A program made the translations under genes and the position numbers. From positions 465,001 through 529,000 of the forward strand of contig NW_024881585.1 in assembly GCF_019059575.1 (NCBI RefSeq): 64,000 bases of DNA. Reading direction: 5' to 3'. Source of the DNA: Amphibalanus amphitrite. Lineage: Eukaryota > Arthropoda > Thecostraca > Balanomorpha > Balanidae. Under the pieces are notes generated by a model that ran no database searches, had not been told where the DNA came from, and was given only the letters and a program-made list of their open reading frames with translations. Positions 20,800-33,422 of the stretch are shown piece after piece (position 1 is the stretch's first letter; every line of letters starts with the position of its first letter).

Positions 20800-21965
20800 G
20801 CCATAAAATGCGGCAGCAGCCAATTTGCTTTCGAATGGTGTTTGATTTGAATTGATCTGTCGTCTGTAAGCAGAGATATGGACGGAAACGTGCAGAGGAA
20901 AATTTTGAACATAATAACTTAGTTGGATGAAATTTGGGTCATATGGGGTCAAGTCAGGTCAACTTGGCCATCCCTGGTCACACTGGGTCAGGCCAGGTCC
21001 CCTTCGGTCAGGCCAGGTAGTATAGGTCACCACGTCACATTGGATCGGTCTGTACCACACTTATTCTACTTCTACCCATACCACTACTCCTACCACTACC
21101 CCTACCACTACCCCTACCACTACCCCTACCCCTACCACTACCACTACCACTACCACTACTCCTACCACTACCCCTACCCCTACCACTACCCCTACCACTA
21201 CCCCTACCCCTACCCTTACCCCTACCCGTACTGCTACCCCTACCACTACTACTACCCCTACCGCTACCCCTACCACTACCCTACTACTACCCCTACCACT
21301 ACCCCTACCACTACCCATTACCCCTAACACTACCCTACCACTACCCCTAATACTACCACTACCCCTACCGCTACTCCTACCAATACTCCTACCAAAACTA
21401 CTACCACTACCACTACCACTACCACTACCACTACCATTACCACTACCACTACCACTACCACTGGGTCATGTGAGGTCACAGACCATCAGATAAACTGATC
21501 AACTAAAAAAAGAGTTCCTAACCGTGCTCCTACTCGTGTAATTCCATCATTCTTAATCATATTTGGTGGAAATAGCGCCTTGTGACGAATGTGGCGCGTT
21601 GCGACAAACGTGGCGCATTTGTACCTGTCATTTTGTCATGCATCCTTCCACCGAATTGCTCCTTTATCGGACCATATTTGACAAAGTTGTGCGATTTGCA
21701 GCAAAAAAACGGCACCTCGTGACAAATGTGGCGCACTACGGCAAACGCGGTGCATTCGGTTAAGCGCATTGAAAACTGTCTTTATTTACCGAAAATCAAC
21801 ACCTTCATTCGCCTCTGTTTATCAAAATAAATAAGCTGTCAATCCGAAAATGAGAGGCACCCGCCACCGATCGTCATGCATTTTAGTTGCAAAGTCTATC
21901 GAACCCGGCTGCCGATGCACTATGTTTTAACTCAGGACCAAAACTGGCCAGGGCTCGTAACTAAG
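20800..21965 (+). repeat. Macrosatellite unit 1 (diverged, isolated)
   Basis: The order is a leader block (GCGGCGTAGCCATAAAATGCGG, GATATGGACGGAAACGTG, several GGTCAGGCCAGGT strings), a (CTACCN)n array at 21062-21462, then a trailer block beginning GGGTCATGTGAGGTCACAG and containing GTGACRAATGTGGCGC sub-repeats. The same order recurs in the other units, but the 5' part here is more diverged. Confidence 0.75.
21062..21462. repeat. (CTACCN)n array 1
   Basis: About 400 bp of CTACCACTACCC hexamer/dodecamer variants. The opposite strand is GTAGGGGTAGTGG-rich and could form G-quadruplexes. The Pro-Tyr-His or Val-Gly frames across it are low-complexity artefacts. Confidence 0.9.
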
Positions 21966-24080
21966 AAACTATATGAGATACAAACGTGTTTTTGGGCTCA
22001 AACGAAACGTTGGTGACTAACGATCATTTAGAGTGAAAAATGTGTCGGACCAGATGCTTATGTACTTGTTTATGACGTCACAAGTGTCACGAAATATATA
22101 AAAAATATTGTCATGTTCTAGCAATGAATGCACGAACATTTAGGTATCTGTAAATTTAGAGTAATCGCAAGTCTGAGCAAGGCTCATCGACGAGGCAAGT
22201 CAAGTTTGAGGACATGACCTTGTTAATTAGCGTTGATGATCCCAGGTGACCTTGAATGCTCTTATAGGTATAGGACTTATTCATATAGGACCTACAATCT
22301 TTATATTTATTTCAAAAACATTTTTAAGCGTATATTTTTATATGAACTTGATGTTAACCCGGTCTCCACTTAAGTACGTCCAGAGTCTTGTATGTTTTAC
22401 GTCACATGACTCACGAGCGGATCCAGCTAATCCGTTTGGAGAGGGCAAAAGTTTCCGACCCATTCGGTGACCCCGACCCACCGCCGCGCCGGTGACTTTA
22501 CAACACTTCACTACGTCTGCAATATGCATGCGTGCAGCTCAGGGAGTTCCATCTGTTATCAGCATACCGACCTAAATAACGAGCAGCGAGCGGTCAGCTC
22601 CATCCCTTAGAATGGTTGTGACGGAAAGACCTGCTTTTCGTCCAGATAGGCATCGACGCCGTATTATAGGTATTTATCATCACCAAAAGCTTTGGGAGCG
22701 GCAAAAGGATAGTTTTTCCCACACGATTCAGCTATGGGGAGGGCAAATACCCACTATGCCCTTCACTGGATCCTCCAATGCATGTCGTGAAATGGTAGAA
22801 TGTATCCCAAAACTTCTTACCAATTCCTACTGTATGGTGCGTTATGTACCATGCAACGTGCACGTAAAAGCACTTCATTGCCATACTAACTGACGCTTAC
22901 TGCAACAAACGGATACTTTTTCATAAAGGTGGACAGCACTAATGATACCATACCACCTACATTGAACGTATTAATACTGACTGAAGAGGCCGATGATAAC
23001 CCTGCCGAACGCAAACAGGTGATGGACGATCAAAAGCCGATCATCGTGATCAGCGATGCGTGCTGTGGCATGTCTCATACAGTCACCTTTCAGTTCACAG
23101 TCCCATCGCAAACTGGGCAGTGGGCACAATGAATATTTAATTGCGCTCCATCAGGAAATATGTTTAAAACTATGAATTTGCTGCAATAGCCATGGGGTGG
23201 AAAGTTCCTGTTATAGACCAGGTACTATACATAATTAATTACACCGATAATGCTGTTGATATTTAAGAAATGTATATTTCATAGGAATGCTACAGTTTTT
23301 GAATGAACAACTGTCATTCACCGACATTGCCCGGTCTCTGGTTCCGGAGACCCTTTGTTTTCTTCTCGCGACACATGAAAATGCAACTGGCACGTGTCGT
23401 GGGGGTCGTGCCGTCAGCTGATTACGCCCCAGGGTACGGCAGGTCGCACACAGGTCGGCGACCTTCCATGGGCCACCAACTCGTCACAACAGACGAGAGA
23501 ATGAACGAGGAGTACTAGCATTTTCCCTTAACGCACGCTAGGGCCCGTCCCATGGCTCAGCAGGAGCAGCCATGACTCATTCAAAAAAGTGTTCACCCCC
23601 AACACCGGCGCACTCAGGCGCAGCTGAAATTTTGAGGACATGTAGACAACTCCTTGACCCACAGTGTGGTGGTAGTCTGAGACCGTACACTAGCGTACAA
23701 TTTTTTGTAGCTCTATAAGAACATTGACATTTTTTCAAAAAAGTGTGTCAATGTAAGGGCTGACGGAAATCAATAAGTTTAACACCTATGTGCATTATAA
23801 TTATATAAATTATGACTCATTACAAAGCCAAAAGTTCGCACTATCGTTTGGTACCCAAATTATATAGTTTTGTCAATCCAAAGCTCGAAGATGTTGACGT
23901 GAAGCAAGGTGACTCTTTCTGCCTTTGTTTGCCGAAGTTTACCTTTTGAAAGTTGTCTGACTTTGTTGTACATTTTCAACGTTTTCAAAAGTAAAGAGAA
24001 TAAAAGTTTCCGTCGTTAAAGATGCTCTGATCATTTCTGAACACGATAGTGGCCAAATGAATACGTTAAAAAATAGTCGA
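21966..24080. other. Unassigned spacer between macrosatellite units
   Basis: A CpG-rich patch lies near 22470-22500. There are two open stretches (22612-22893 and 22929-23132, plus strand) without recognisable domains or conserved features; I do not call them genes. Confidence 0.45.
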
Positions 24081-24574
24081 TATTTCACGTCCTGGCCAGT
24101 TTTTGGCCAGCGTTAAAACACGGTGCGATGCCTTGAGATCCGAGCAAAATTTGGAGAAAATGCACCTTTTTCCAGGGCGTGCCACGTGCGACCCATCCAC
24201 CCCCCGGGACTCGAAACTCGACACTGCACGTGCCCGTGACGTCATCAACACCCTGCGAAAATTTCAGCCCCCTCGACCGCACCGTTTGACCTGTGCACGA
24301 CGTCAAAGCACCCCTCTGCACGGTGCAATCACACACACACACAGAAAGACAGAGTTTCATTTCACAAATAGTATAGAAGACAAGCGGCTGCGCCACTTGC
24401 TTCGCGGCGTAGCCATAAAATACGCAGCAGCCAGTTCGCTTTCGAATGGTGTCTGATTCATACCGTTGAGCCGTCTGGAAGCAGACCCTGGTCACACTGG
24501 GTCAGGCCAGGTCACCTACGGTCAGGCCAGGTCGTATAGGTCACCACGTCACATTAGATCGGCCTGTACCACAC

Positions 24575-24920
24575 TTCTACTAATTCTACCCATACCACTA
24601 CTCCTACCACTACCCCTACCACTACCCCTACCCCTACCATTACGCCTACCCCTACCCCTACCCCTACTACTACCCCTACCACTACCCCTACCCCTACCCC
24701 TACCACTACCCCTACCACTACTCCTACCACTACCCCTACCACTACCCCTACCCCTACCCCTACTATTTCCCCTACCACTACCCCTACCACCACCCTACTA
24801 CTACCTCTACTACTACCCCTACCACTACCGCTACCACTACCCCTACCACTACCCCTACCACTACCCCTACCAATATGTACTACTACCACTACCACTACAC
24901 CTACACCTACCACTACCACT
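24575..24920. repeat. (CTACCN)n array 2
   Basis: About 345 bp of CTACCACTACCC-type units, bounded on the left by GGCCTGTACCACACTT and on the right by CACTGGGTCATGTGAGG, as in the other arrays. Confidence 0.9.
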
Positions 24921-25927
24921 GGGTCATGTGAGGTCACAGACTATCAGATTAACTGATTAACTAAAAAAGAGTTCCTAACCCTTCTCCTACTCGTGTCATT
25001 CCATTATTCTTAATCGTATTTGGTTGAAATGGCGCCTAGTGACAAATGTGGCGCACTGCGACAAAAGTGGTGCATTTATTCCTGTCGTTTTGCCATGCAT
25101 CCTTCCACCGAATTGCACCTTTATCGGACCATATTTGACAAAATTGTGCGATTTGCGGCAAAAATAGCGCATGTGGACAAATGTGGCGCACTGCGGCAAA
25201 CGCGGTGCATTCGGTTTAGCGCATTGAAAACTGTCTTTATTTACCGAAAATCAACACCTTCATTCGCCTCTGTTTATCAAAATAAATAACTTGGCCAATC
25301 TGCAAATGAGAGGCACCCGCCGCCGATCGTCATGCATTTTATTGTCAAAGGCGGTTGAACCCGGCTGCCGATGCCTTGAAGAATGAACAAAATTCCGAGG
25401 AAATGCGCACTTTTCCAGCGCGTGCCACGTGCGAACCATCCACCCCCCGGGACTCGCATCTCGGCACTGCACGTGCGCGTCACGTCATCAACACGCTGTG
25501 AAAATTTCAGCCCAATCGACCGCACCGTTTGACCTGAGCACGGCGTCAAAGCACCCCTCTGCACGGTGCAAACACACATTCACACAGAAAGACAGAGTTT
25601 CATTTCACAAATAGTATAGTAGACAAGCGGCTGCGCCACTTGCTTCGCGGCGTAGCCATAAAATGCGGGAGCAGTCAATTTGCTTTCGAATGGTGTTTGA
25701 TTTAAACTGATCTGTCGTCTGGAAGCAGAGATATGGACGGAAACGTGTAGAGGAAAATTTTGAACATAAGAACTATTCTGAAGGCTAAGTTGGATGAAAT
25801 TTGGGTCATACGGGGCCAAGTCAGGTCAAGTTGGCCATCCCTGGTCACACTGGGTCAGGCCAGGTCACCTTCGGTCAGGCCAGGTCGTATAGGTCACCAC
25901 GTCACATTGGATCGGCCTGTACCACAC

Positions 25928-26322
25928 TTCTACTACTTCTACCCATACAACTACTCCTACCACTACCCCTACCACTACCCCTACCACTACCCCTACCCCT
26001 ACCACTACCCCTACCACTACCCCTACTACTACCCCTACTACTACCCCTACTACTACCCTTACTACTACCCCTACTACTACCCCTACCACTACAACTACCA
26101 CTACCACTACCCCTACCACTACCCCTACCACTACCACTACCCCTACCACTACCCCTACCCCTATTACTACCCCTACCCCTACCACTGCCCCTACCACTAC
26201 CCCTACCACTACCCCTACTACTACCCCTACTACTACCCCTACCACTACCCCTACTACTACCCCTAACACTACCCCTACCACTACCCCTAATACTACGACT
26301 ACCCCTACCGCTACTCCTACCC
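25928..26322. repeat. (CTACCN)n array 3
   Basis: About 395 bp. Runs of CTACTACCC units alternate with CTACCACTACCC units, showing local homogenisation. It lacks the usual right boundary. Confidence 0.9.
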
Positions 26323-26859
26323 ACAGTGTATATAAATACAGTGGCGGCAAATGCGCTTGGTCACGTGACCAAATCTGCACGTGCGGTTGTGGCGAGGGCA
26401 CTTCCCGAAACTCTGGTGCCAACGGCCTCGCGGCGCCCATAGAGAATACATGGGACCTTTTCTTTTCAGACCTATCGTGTCTAAACCAAGCCATTTAGTG
26501 CAAGGATACGACTGGTTTGAGATTCAGTAGTCTTTTGGCTATAAGTCGGCATAAGAAACATATTTTTATCGGCAAAATTCGCAAAGTACCAGCTGGTTTT
26601 CCGATACCCTGCACGCCTCCTAACCCCCGGCGGCCAACCGGAGAGTCAGTAGCGCTCCACTCACGACTTTTGGCGATAGCTCAAAACACCCTACAGCTAG
26701 AGGGCTGCTATTTGGCACACCTTATCTTTGCTTCCATACGCATCTTTGGAAACCAATTGCATTTCCGTCTCAGGTCAGATCACTGACTTATGACGTCACA
26801 CGTGAACCTCTGCAATAGTTCCAAAATACCGAAACTTCGCAACGCCCTCGGTGCCAGAG

Positions 26860-27480
26860 GAGCTGTCACAGCGAGATGAAACTTACAGGACCTAGTATCC
26901 TCTAGGAGTCTCAAAACTTGTATATCTCGGATTTCTCCTAGAGGTCACATGAGGTCAGGCCGATCGCGTGACGTCACCATTACAAGTCAATGGGGAAAAT
27001 ATGGAAACTGTAATTTTGACGCCGAGAATGATCTAAACCTAGCTCAAGCACATGGAATCGCAATTTCATGCAATTCTTGCAATGTCCAATGCTTCACTTT
27101 CGCATCTTTAACCTAGCGTGACGTCATTCATGACGTCACAAAGGTCACAAGTTTTTTTCGTCAATAACTCCTGACAAAATTGAACTGGCAAAGTCGGAAA
27201 AGTCGCCAATAGACTCGGGAAGACATACCGAATCGAATGATATACGATATGACCTCCTCCGACCAAGTTCGTGACCTGAGTGCCTCTGACCTGGCTTTGA
27301 CCCGATGTGAGCAGTGAGCACCTTATGTTGACCCCACCCAAACAAAAGTGTACCATTTTGACGCACCGGAGCATGACAAACATGATGGTACTAAAATCGC
27401 GACTCTGCGCCGTTTTTTTCGGCAAAGTTATTTTTCAAAACCCAAAATCGTATTTTGGCCCTCGGGGCACTTGACCTGAC
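26860..27480 (-). repeat. Diverged inverted partial copy of the 1.9 kb GGGGCATTCC element
   Basis: Read on the minus strand, the order of shared strings (GACTCGGGAAGAC, TGACGTCATNNATGACGTCAC, GCGCCGAGAATGATCTAAA, ACATGAGGTCAGG) follows 34250-34620. Neither terminus is present. Confidence 0.65.
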
Positions 27481-27899
27481 CCTCAAGGCCACCAGTTGAC
27501 CTGAGACTTTTTAACCGTGCATCAATCGCTGCGTCCCCGGTCCCGTAACGGCACACATGCTTGTTTTTCCCGCGAGGCTAGCTCAATTAGGGCGAGGGAG
27601 TCGTACCCGCCCACTCTCACGGCGGGGGCGTAGGTATGTAAAAAAAAAAACTAAGAAGTGTGGTGATGATTGATGCAAGATTCTTACAGATAATGGTAGA
27701 TGAGGGTAGGGCATCAGTTATTAAGGATAAGTGAAACAAATTTGCAGCCCTCAGTAGCATTGATTTATGCATTAAGAGTTATAAAACCATAGGCGGCGGA
27801 ACGGGGAGGGCACCGGGGCACCGTGCCCCCTATAATTTTGGCATTTAAACATTAGCCCTATGGGCGCTGCATGGAAAGAATCGGACCGAAAGTCGGCAG

Positions 27900-28543
27900 C
27901 AGGGTATATTGAGTGAAGGGTAGGACGAACTTTGGTAGGAATTTCTAGTATAACTACTAGAAAACCTACTATATGTGGTCGGGACTAGCAAAAAGTTAGT
28001 TCAATCTAGAATATGGTAGCGCTTGTGGTTGGCAGTCGTGACGCGCACGTGACAATCATTTCCTAAATTTCTTAAATAACAGGTTTTAAGGGCCGATTAG
28101 TGGGCAGATACATTCAATTAGCTATTAATAATTGATTATGCAAACATTCAAGAATCTACATCATTTAATTCTAGCCAAAATCACGCGGCGCACCCAGGAT
28201 TCGAACTCACGACCCTCGGATCTGTAGCCCGATACGCTACCGACTGCGCTACCGAGGACCGCGAACCGATGATCGGAGAGGCGGATCGCGGGTGCTGGCG
28301 TGCAGAGAAATCTTTACCCTGTACGCCGTAGAAGATCGGCTGGGTTTCGTGAAAAATGGTAGAGGAATTGTCGAAAGAAAATTCATCGATCTATCATTTG
28401 AGACTAAGAACCATTGATTCCTTCAAAGGTTGACCGAGATATCGCTCGCCGAAAACAGGCCATTTAACATGTAAACCCTATGGGCTGGTAGGAAATGTAC
28501 GCCGTGGAGCAGCAGTGCTACCAACTAACTTCGGCGGGGGCCG
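27900..28543 (-). mobile_element. 644 bp element with internal tRNA-like promoter, copy 1
   Basis: The element begins CAGGGTATATTGAGTGAAGG and ends CTTCGGCGGGGGCCG, with GTCGGCAG on both sides (27892-27899 and 28544-28551), an exact 8 bp target duplication. A second copy of identical length and identical ends is at 51498-52141. There are no terminal inverted repeats and no reading frame. A tRNA-like A/B box region lies in the interior on the minus strand. Orientation is set by that promoter. Confidence 0.85.
28187..28260 (-). other. tRNA-like sequence (Pol III A and B boxes) in the 644 bp element
   Basis: On the minus strand it reads TAGCGCAGTCGG (A box), then a TCGGG-CTACAGA-TCCGA anticodon-type hairpin (anticodon position ACA), then GAGTTCGAATCC (B box). 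The acceptor ends do not pair and the T-stem has a mismatch, so this is a tRNA-derived promoter rather than a working tRNA gene. Confidence 0.7.
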
Positions 28544-29914
28544 GTCGGCAGTGCCCCCCCCCCCCTATTGAAGGTGTTCCGCCGCTACTGTATAGAACAA
28601 CTGTAAGCTGCAGGCTCAGCTCTTCAGTTTCTACCTATATGCCTGCAAACACAATAAAATCAACGGAAGAGTAATAATAGATTAATTGCATTTTATTGAT
28701 GCTATTCAAGTATCAATGGTAACTATGTCACCGATGATTCAATATTATTTGCACGGTATCATTTACCACCATGCGTCTTAATATTTAGTATCTAAAATAA
28801 TGCAGTAAAATAAGCTGCGCCACGTCTGTCGACAAAATCTGGTGCCAACTCAAGGTCACACGGAAAATGTGGTCACGTGACCAATGTCCGGCAGCTGCTC
28901 CTACCAATACTACTACCACTACACTATCACCACTACCACTGGGTCATGTGAGGTCACAGATTATCATATAAACTGATGAACTAAAAAAGTGTTCCTAACC
29001 CTGCTCCTTATCGTGGCATTCCATTGTTCTTAATCGTATTCGGTCGAAAATGGCGCCTTGTGACAAATGTGGCGCATTGCGGCAAACGCGGTGCATTTGT
29101 ACCTGTCGTTTAATCATGCATCCTTCCACCGAATTGCACCTTTATCGGACCATATTTAACAACGTTGTGCAATTTGCGGCAAAAATGACGCCCTGAGGCA
29201 AATGTGACGCATTGTGGCAAACGTGGTGCATTCGGTTAAGCGCATTGAAAACTGTCTTTATTTACCGAACATCAACACCTTCATTCGCCTCTGTTTATCA
29301 AAGTCAATAACTTGCCAATCTGCAAATGAGAGGCACCCGCCGCCGCTTGCCATGCATTTTAGTTGCAAAGTTTATCGAGCCCGGCTGCCGATGCCTTGAA
29401 GACCGAGCAAATTTGTGAGGAAATGCGCACTTTTCCAGCGCGTGTCACGTGCGAACCATCCACCCCCCGGGACTCGAACCTCGACACTGCACGTGCGCGT
29501 GACGTCATCAACACGTTGTGAAAATTTCAGCCCCATCGACCGCACCGTTTGACCTGTGCACGGCGTCAAAGCATACCTCTGCACGGTGCAAACACACATT
29601 CACACAGAAAGACAGAGTATCATTCAACAAATAGTATAGTAGACAAGCGGCTGCGCCACTTGCTTCGCGGCGTAGCCATAAAATACGCAGCAGCCAGTTT
29701 GCTTTCGAATGGTGTTTGCTTCATACCGATGAGCCGTCTGGAGGCAGATATATAAAGGAATATTCTGATGGCTTAGTTGGATAAAATTTGGGTCATACGG
29801 GGTCAAGTCAGGTCAAATCGGTCATCCCTGGTCACACTGGGTCAGGCCAGGTCACCTTCGGTGAGGCCAGGTCGTATAGGTCACCACGTCACATTGGATC
29901 GGCCTGTACCACAC

Positions 29915-30317
29915 TTTTACTAATTCTACCCATACCACTACTCCTACCACTACCCCTACCCCTACCACTACCACTACCACTACCACTACTCCTACCACTA
30001 CCTCTACCACTACCTCTACCACTACCCCTACCACTACCCCTACCACTACCACTACCCCTCCTACTACCCCTACCACTACTACTACCCCTACCACTACCAC
30101 TACCACTACCCTACCACTACCACTACCACTACCACTACCATTACCACTACCCCTACCCCTACAACTACCACTAACCCTATTAATACCCATACCACTACTA
30201 CTACCTCTACCACTACCCTACTACTACTACTACTACTACCCTACTACTACTACTACTACTACTACTACCCCTACCCCTACTACTACCCTTACCACTACCC
30301 ATAATACCACTACCACT
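29915..30317. repeat. (CTACCN)n array 5
   Basis: About 400 bp, including (CTA)n runs near 30217-30270, then the standard right boundary CACTGGGTCATGTGAGG. Confidence 0.9.
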
Positions 30318-31318
30318 GGGTCATGTGAGGTCACAGACTATCAGATAAACTGATGAACTAAAAAAATAGTTCCTAACCCTGCTCCGATTCGTGTAATTCC
30401 ATTTTTCTTAATCGTATTTGATAGAAATAGCGCCTTGTGACAAATGTGGCGCATTGCGACAAAAGTGGTGCATTTGTACTTGTCGTTTTGTCATGCATCC
30501 TTCCACCGAATTGCACGTTTATCGGACCATATTTGACAAAGTTGTGCGTTTGCGGCAAAAATGACACCTCGTAACAAATTTGGCGCACTACGGCAAACGC
30601 GGTGCATTTGTGTAAGCGCATTGAAAACTGTCTTTATTTTCCGAAAATCAACACCTTCATTCGCCTCTGTTTAGCAAAATAAATAAGCTGCCAATCTGCA
30701 AATGAGAGGCACCCGCCGCCGATCGTCATGCATTTTATTGTCAAAGGCGATTGAACCCGGCTGCCGATGCCTTGAAGCAAGCTTGAGAGCCGAGCAAAAT
30801 TTGAAGAAAAAGCACGTTTTTCCAGCGCGTGCCACGTGCGAACCATCCACCCCCCGGGACTCGAAACACGACACTGCACGTGCCCGTGACGTCATCGACA
30901 CCCTGCGAAAATTTCAGCCCCATCGACCGCACCGTTTGACCTGTGCACGGCGTCAAAGCACCCCTCTGCACGGTGCAAACACACAGAAACACATACAGAG
31001 TTTCATTTCACAAATAGTATAGTAGACAAGCGGCTGCGCCACTTGCTTCGCGGCGTAGCCATAAAATGCGGCAGCAGCCAATTTGCTTTCGAACGGTGTT
31101 TGATTTAAATTGATCTGTCGTCTGGAAGCAGAGATATGGACGGAAACGTGCAGAGGAAAATTTTGAACATAACAACTTCGTTGGATGAAATTTGGGTCAT
31201 ACGGGATCAAGTCAGGTCAAGTTGGTCAGCCCCGGTCACACTGGGTCAGGCCAGGTCATCTTCGGTCAGGCCAGGTCGTATAGGTCACCACGTCACATTG
31301 GATCGGCCTGTACCACAC

Positions 31319-31832
31319 TTCTACTACTTCTACCCCTACCCCTACCACTACCACTACTCCTACCACTACCTGTACCACTACCCCTACCACTACCACTACT
31401 ACAACTCCTACCACTACCTCTACCACTACCCCTACCCCTACCCCTACCACTACCCTTACCCCTACCCGTACCACTACCCATACCACTACCCCTACCACTA
31501 CACCTACCCCTACCACTACCACTACCCCTACCACTACCCCTACCACTACCACTACCCCTACCCCTACCACTACCCCTAACACTACCCCTAACACTACCCC
31601 TACCCCTACCACTACCCCTACTACTACCCCTACCACTACTACTACCACTACTACTACGGACTACCCCTACCACTACCCCTACTACTACCCCTACTACTAC
31701 CTCTACTACTACCCCTACCACTACCCCTACCACTGCCCCTACTACTACCCCTAACACTACCCCTACCACTACCCCTAATACTACCACTACCCCTACATAT
31801 ACTACTACCACTACAGTACCACCACTACCACT
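31319..31832. repeat. (CTACCN)n array 6, the longest
   Basis: About 515 bp of CTACCACTACCC variants with short interruptions (for example CGGACTACC near 31658). Confidence 0.9.
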
Positions 31833-32716
31833 GGGTCATGTGAGGTCACAGACTATCATATAAACTAAAAAAAGAGTTCCTAACCCTGCTTCTACTCGTG
31901 TAATTCCATTATTCTTCATCATATTTGGTGGAAATAGCGCATTGCGACGAATGTGGCGCGTTGCGACAAACGTGGCGCATTTGTACCTGTCATTTTGTAC
32001 TGCATCCTTCCACCGAATTGCACCTTTATCGGACCATATTTGATAAAGTTTTGCGATTTGCGACAAAAATGGCGCCTCGTGACAAATGTGGCGCACTGCG
32101 GCAAACGCGGTGCATTCGGTTAAGCGCATAAAAACTGTCTTTATTTACCGAAAATCAACACCTTCATTCTCCTCTGTTTATCAAAATAAATAACTTGGCC
32201 AATCTGCAAATGAGAGGCACTCGCCGCCGATCGTCATGCATTTTATCGTCAAAGTCCATCGAGCCCGGCTGCCGATGCCTTGAAGCAAACTTGAGATCCG
32301 AGCAGAATTAGGAGAAAATGCGCCTTTTTCCAGCGCGTGCCACGTGCGAACCATACACCCCCCGGGACTCGAACTTCGACACTGCACGTGCCCGTGACGT
32401 CATCAACACCGTGCGAAAATTTCAGCCCCATCGAACGCACCGTTTGACCTGTGCACGGCGTCAAAGCACCCCTCTGCACGGTGCAAACAGACAGACAGAC
32501 AGAGTTTCATTCTACAAATAGTATAGTAGATAGATTAATCCGCGCCGGGCCGGTGCTCTGAGATTCCGCGCCGGGCCGGGGGGGGGGGGGGGTGTCTGAA
32601 CACCCCCTTCTAACTTCTAACACCTCGGCTCCTGGGCCACGTAGCGACACGCGGTAAGCGGCACTCGAAAGAACGTCCAAAATAAGGACGAAAACACTTC
32701 GGTCATTTTTTGGGTC

Positions 32717-32729
32717 AGGTCAAAGGTCA
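32717..32729 (+). promoter_or_regulatory. Perfect DR1 nuclear-receptor-type site AGGTCAAAGGTCA
   Basis: Two AGGTCA half-sites are separated by one base, the consensus for HNF4/COUP-TF/RXR-type receptors. The same 13-mer is kept at the equivalent place in copy B (54175-54187) and appears at 50970-50982. Whether it binds anything is unknown. Confidence 0.4.
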
Positions 32730-33422
32730 GGTCACTAGAGGTCACCAAAGGTAAAATGTTGACTATTTCAACATTTTGGAAACTGCCAACTGCTATCTCG
32801 GGAACCGATAGAGCTACAGCGCCGCGGAAGAGCGCATTCGATAGCCCTTTTACAGACCTTTCTGAATAATGTTCTCAGATTTGACCTCAGGTCAACCGTT
32901 TAGCCTCCAGAGGGAAAAAAACTCCAAAAATAGCCGTTTTAACGAAAAGCGTTTTTTTCTGCAATAACTTTTGACTCGGAAGAGCCATGACATGTCTTTT
33001 GCCAGCATCGTGTTCGTCTCGTCGAGACGCGTCGAATGAACTATAACTTGACCTTGAAAGGTCAACTTGAAAATTTGACCTCTGGCCAAGGTCATGACCT
33101 GACCGGAAAAGGTCATGTTGCATATCAGTCGTTCCGCAACGTCGAGCCGAACACATCTAAGGCGTTTTCAGCGCTCTAGCACGCCTCTATCAGAAGTAAT
33201 TAGCAAAAAACTGTTAGATTCTGTTCGTGACCTGAGATGACCTCTGGGACATAACGAGGGGTCACAGTTGCCATTTTCCGGTTCAGTGTGTCAATATTAC
33301 CTACATCTCGATGTTTGAGAGTGTCTAGAATAGCGTTCGTGCAAAACAGACGCTTTTCATTTTCTCCCTTTGACTTATAATGGAGAGGCCGCAAGATTGA
33401 CGTCTGACCTTAGGTCACCGCT

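Larger units (their letters stand above)
24085..26330 (+). repeat. Macrosatellite units 2 and 3 in direct tandem (period about 1.34 kb)
   Basis: Two leader-array-trailer units follow one another. The arrays start at about 24575 and 25928, a period near 1.35 kb. Leaders share TCCACCCCCCGGGACTCG, GCACGTGCSCGTSACGTCATC and the GCGGCGTAGCCATAAAATRCG block. Trailers share AGAGTTCCTAACC and CCGAATTGCACCTTTATCGG. Unit 3 ends abruptly after its array near 26330, where its trailer is missing. Confidence 0.85.
27791..28586. mobile_element. MITE with GCGGCGGAAC ends, split by the 644 bp element
   Basis: Left GGCGGCGGAACGGGG and right (reverse complement) AGCGGCGGAACACC resemble each other. After the 644 bp insertion is removed about 150 bp remain. 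The interior carries GCACCGTGCCCCCTATAATT, similar in style to other short MITEs here. No clear target duplication was found. Confidence 0.5.
28890..32534 (+). repeat. Macrosatellite units 4 (truncated), 5 and 6
   Basis: Unit 4 has only a 42 bp residual array (28899-28940) followed by a full trailer. Units 5 and 6 follow in direct tandem, with arrays starting at about 29915 and 31319 (period about 1.4 kb). Unit 6's leader/trailer run is cut at 32534 inside a string that elsewhere continues GTAGACAAGCGGCTGCGCC, where a TTAA-flanked element begins. Confidence 0.85.

Noticed and set aside
21062..21462. Interstitial telomere repeat
   Set aside because: Units are CTACCM-type, not a known animal telomere repeat, and sit inside a conserved macrosatellite unit.
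22929..23132. Small host exon
   Set aside because: The 67-codon frame has no recognisable domain and no convincing splice sites at its edges.
25760..26442. Long Pro/Leu, Tyr/His and Val/Gly reading frames across the CTACCN arrays (also at 21 kb, 24.5 kb, 30 kb and 31.5 kb)
   Set aside because: They are open only because the repeat lacks stop codons in several frames on both strands. Sequence is low complexity and lengths vary with the array.
27560..27645. Second tRNA-derived SINE (TAGCTCAATTAGGG plus poly-A)
   Set aside because: No B box follows the A-box-like string and no duplication flanks the A-tract.
28187..28260. Functional tRNA gene
   Set aside because: Acceptor ends do not pair, the T-stem is mismatched, the anticodon would be an unusual ACA, and it lies inside a mobile element.
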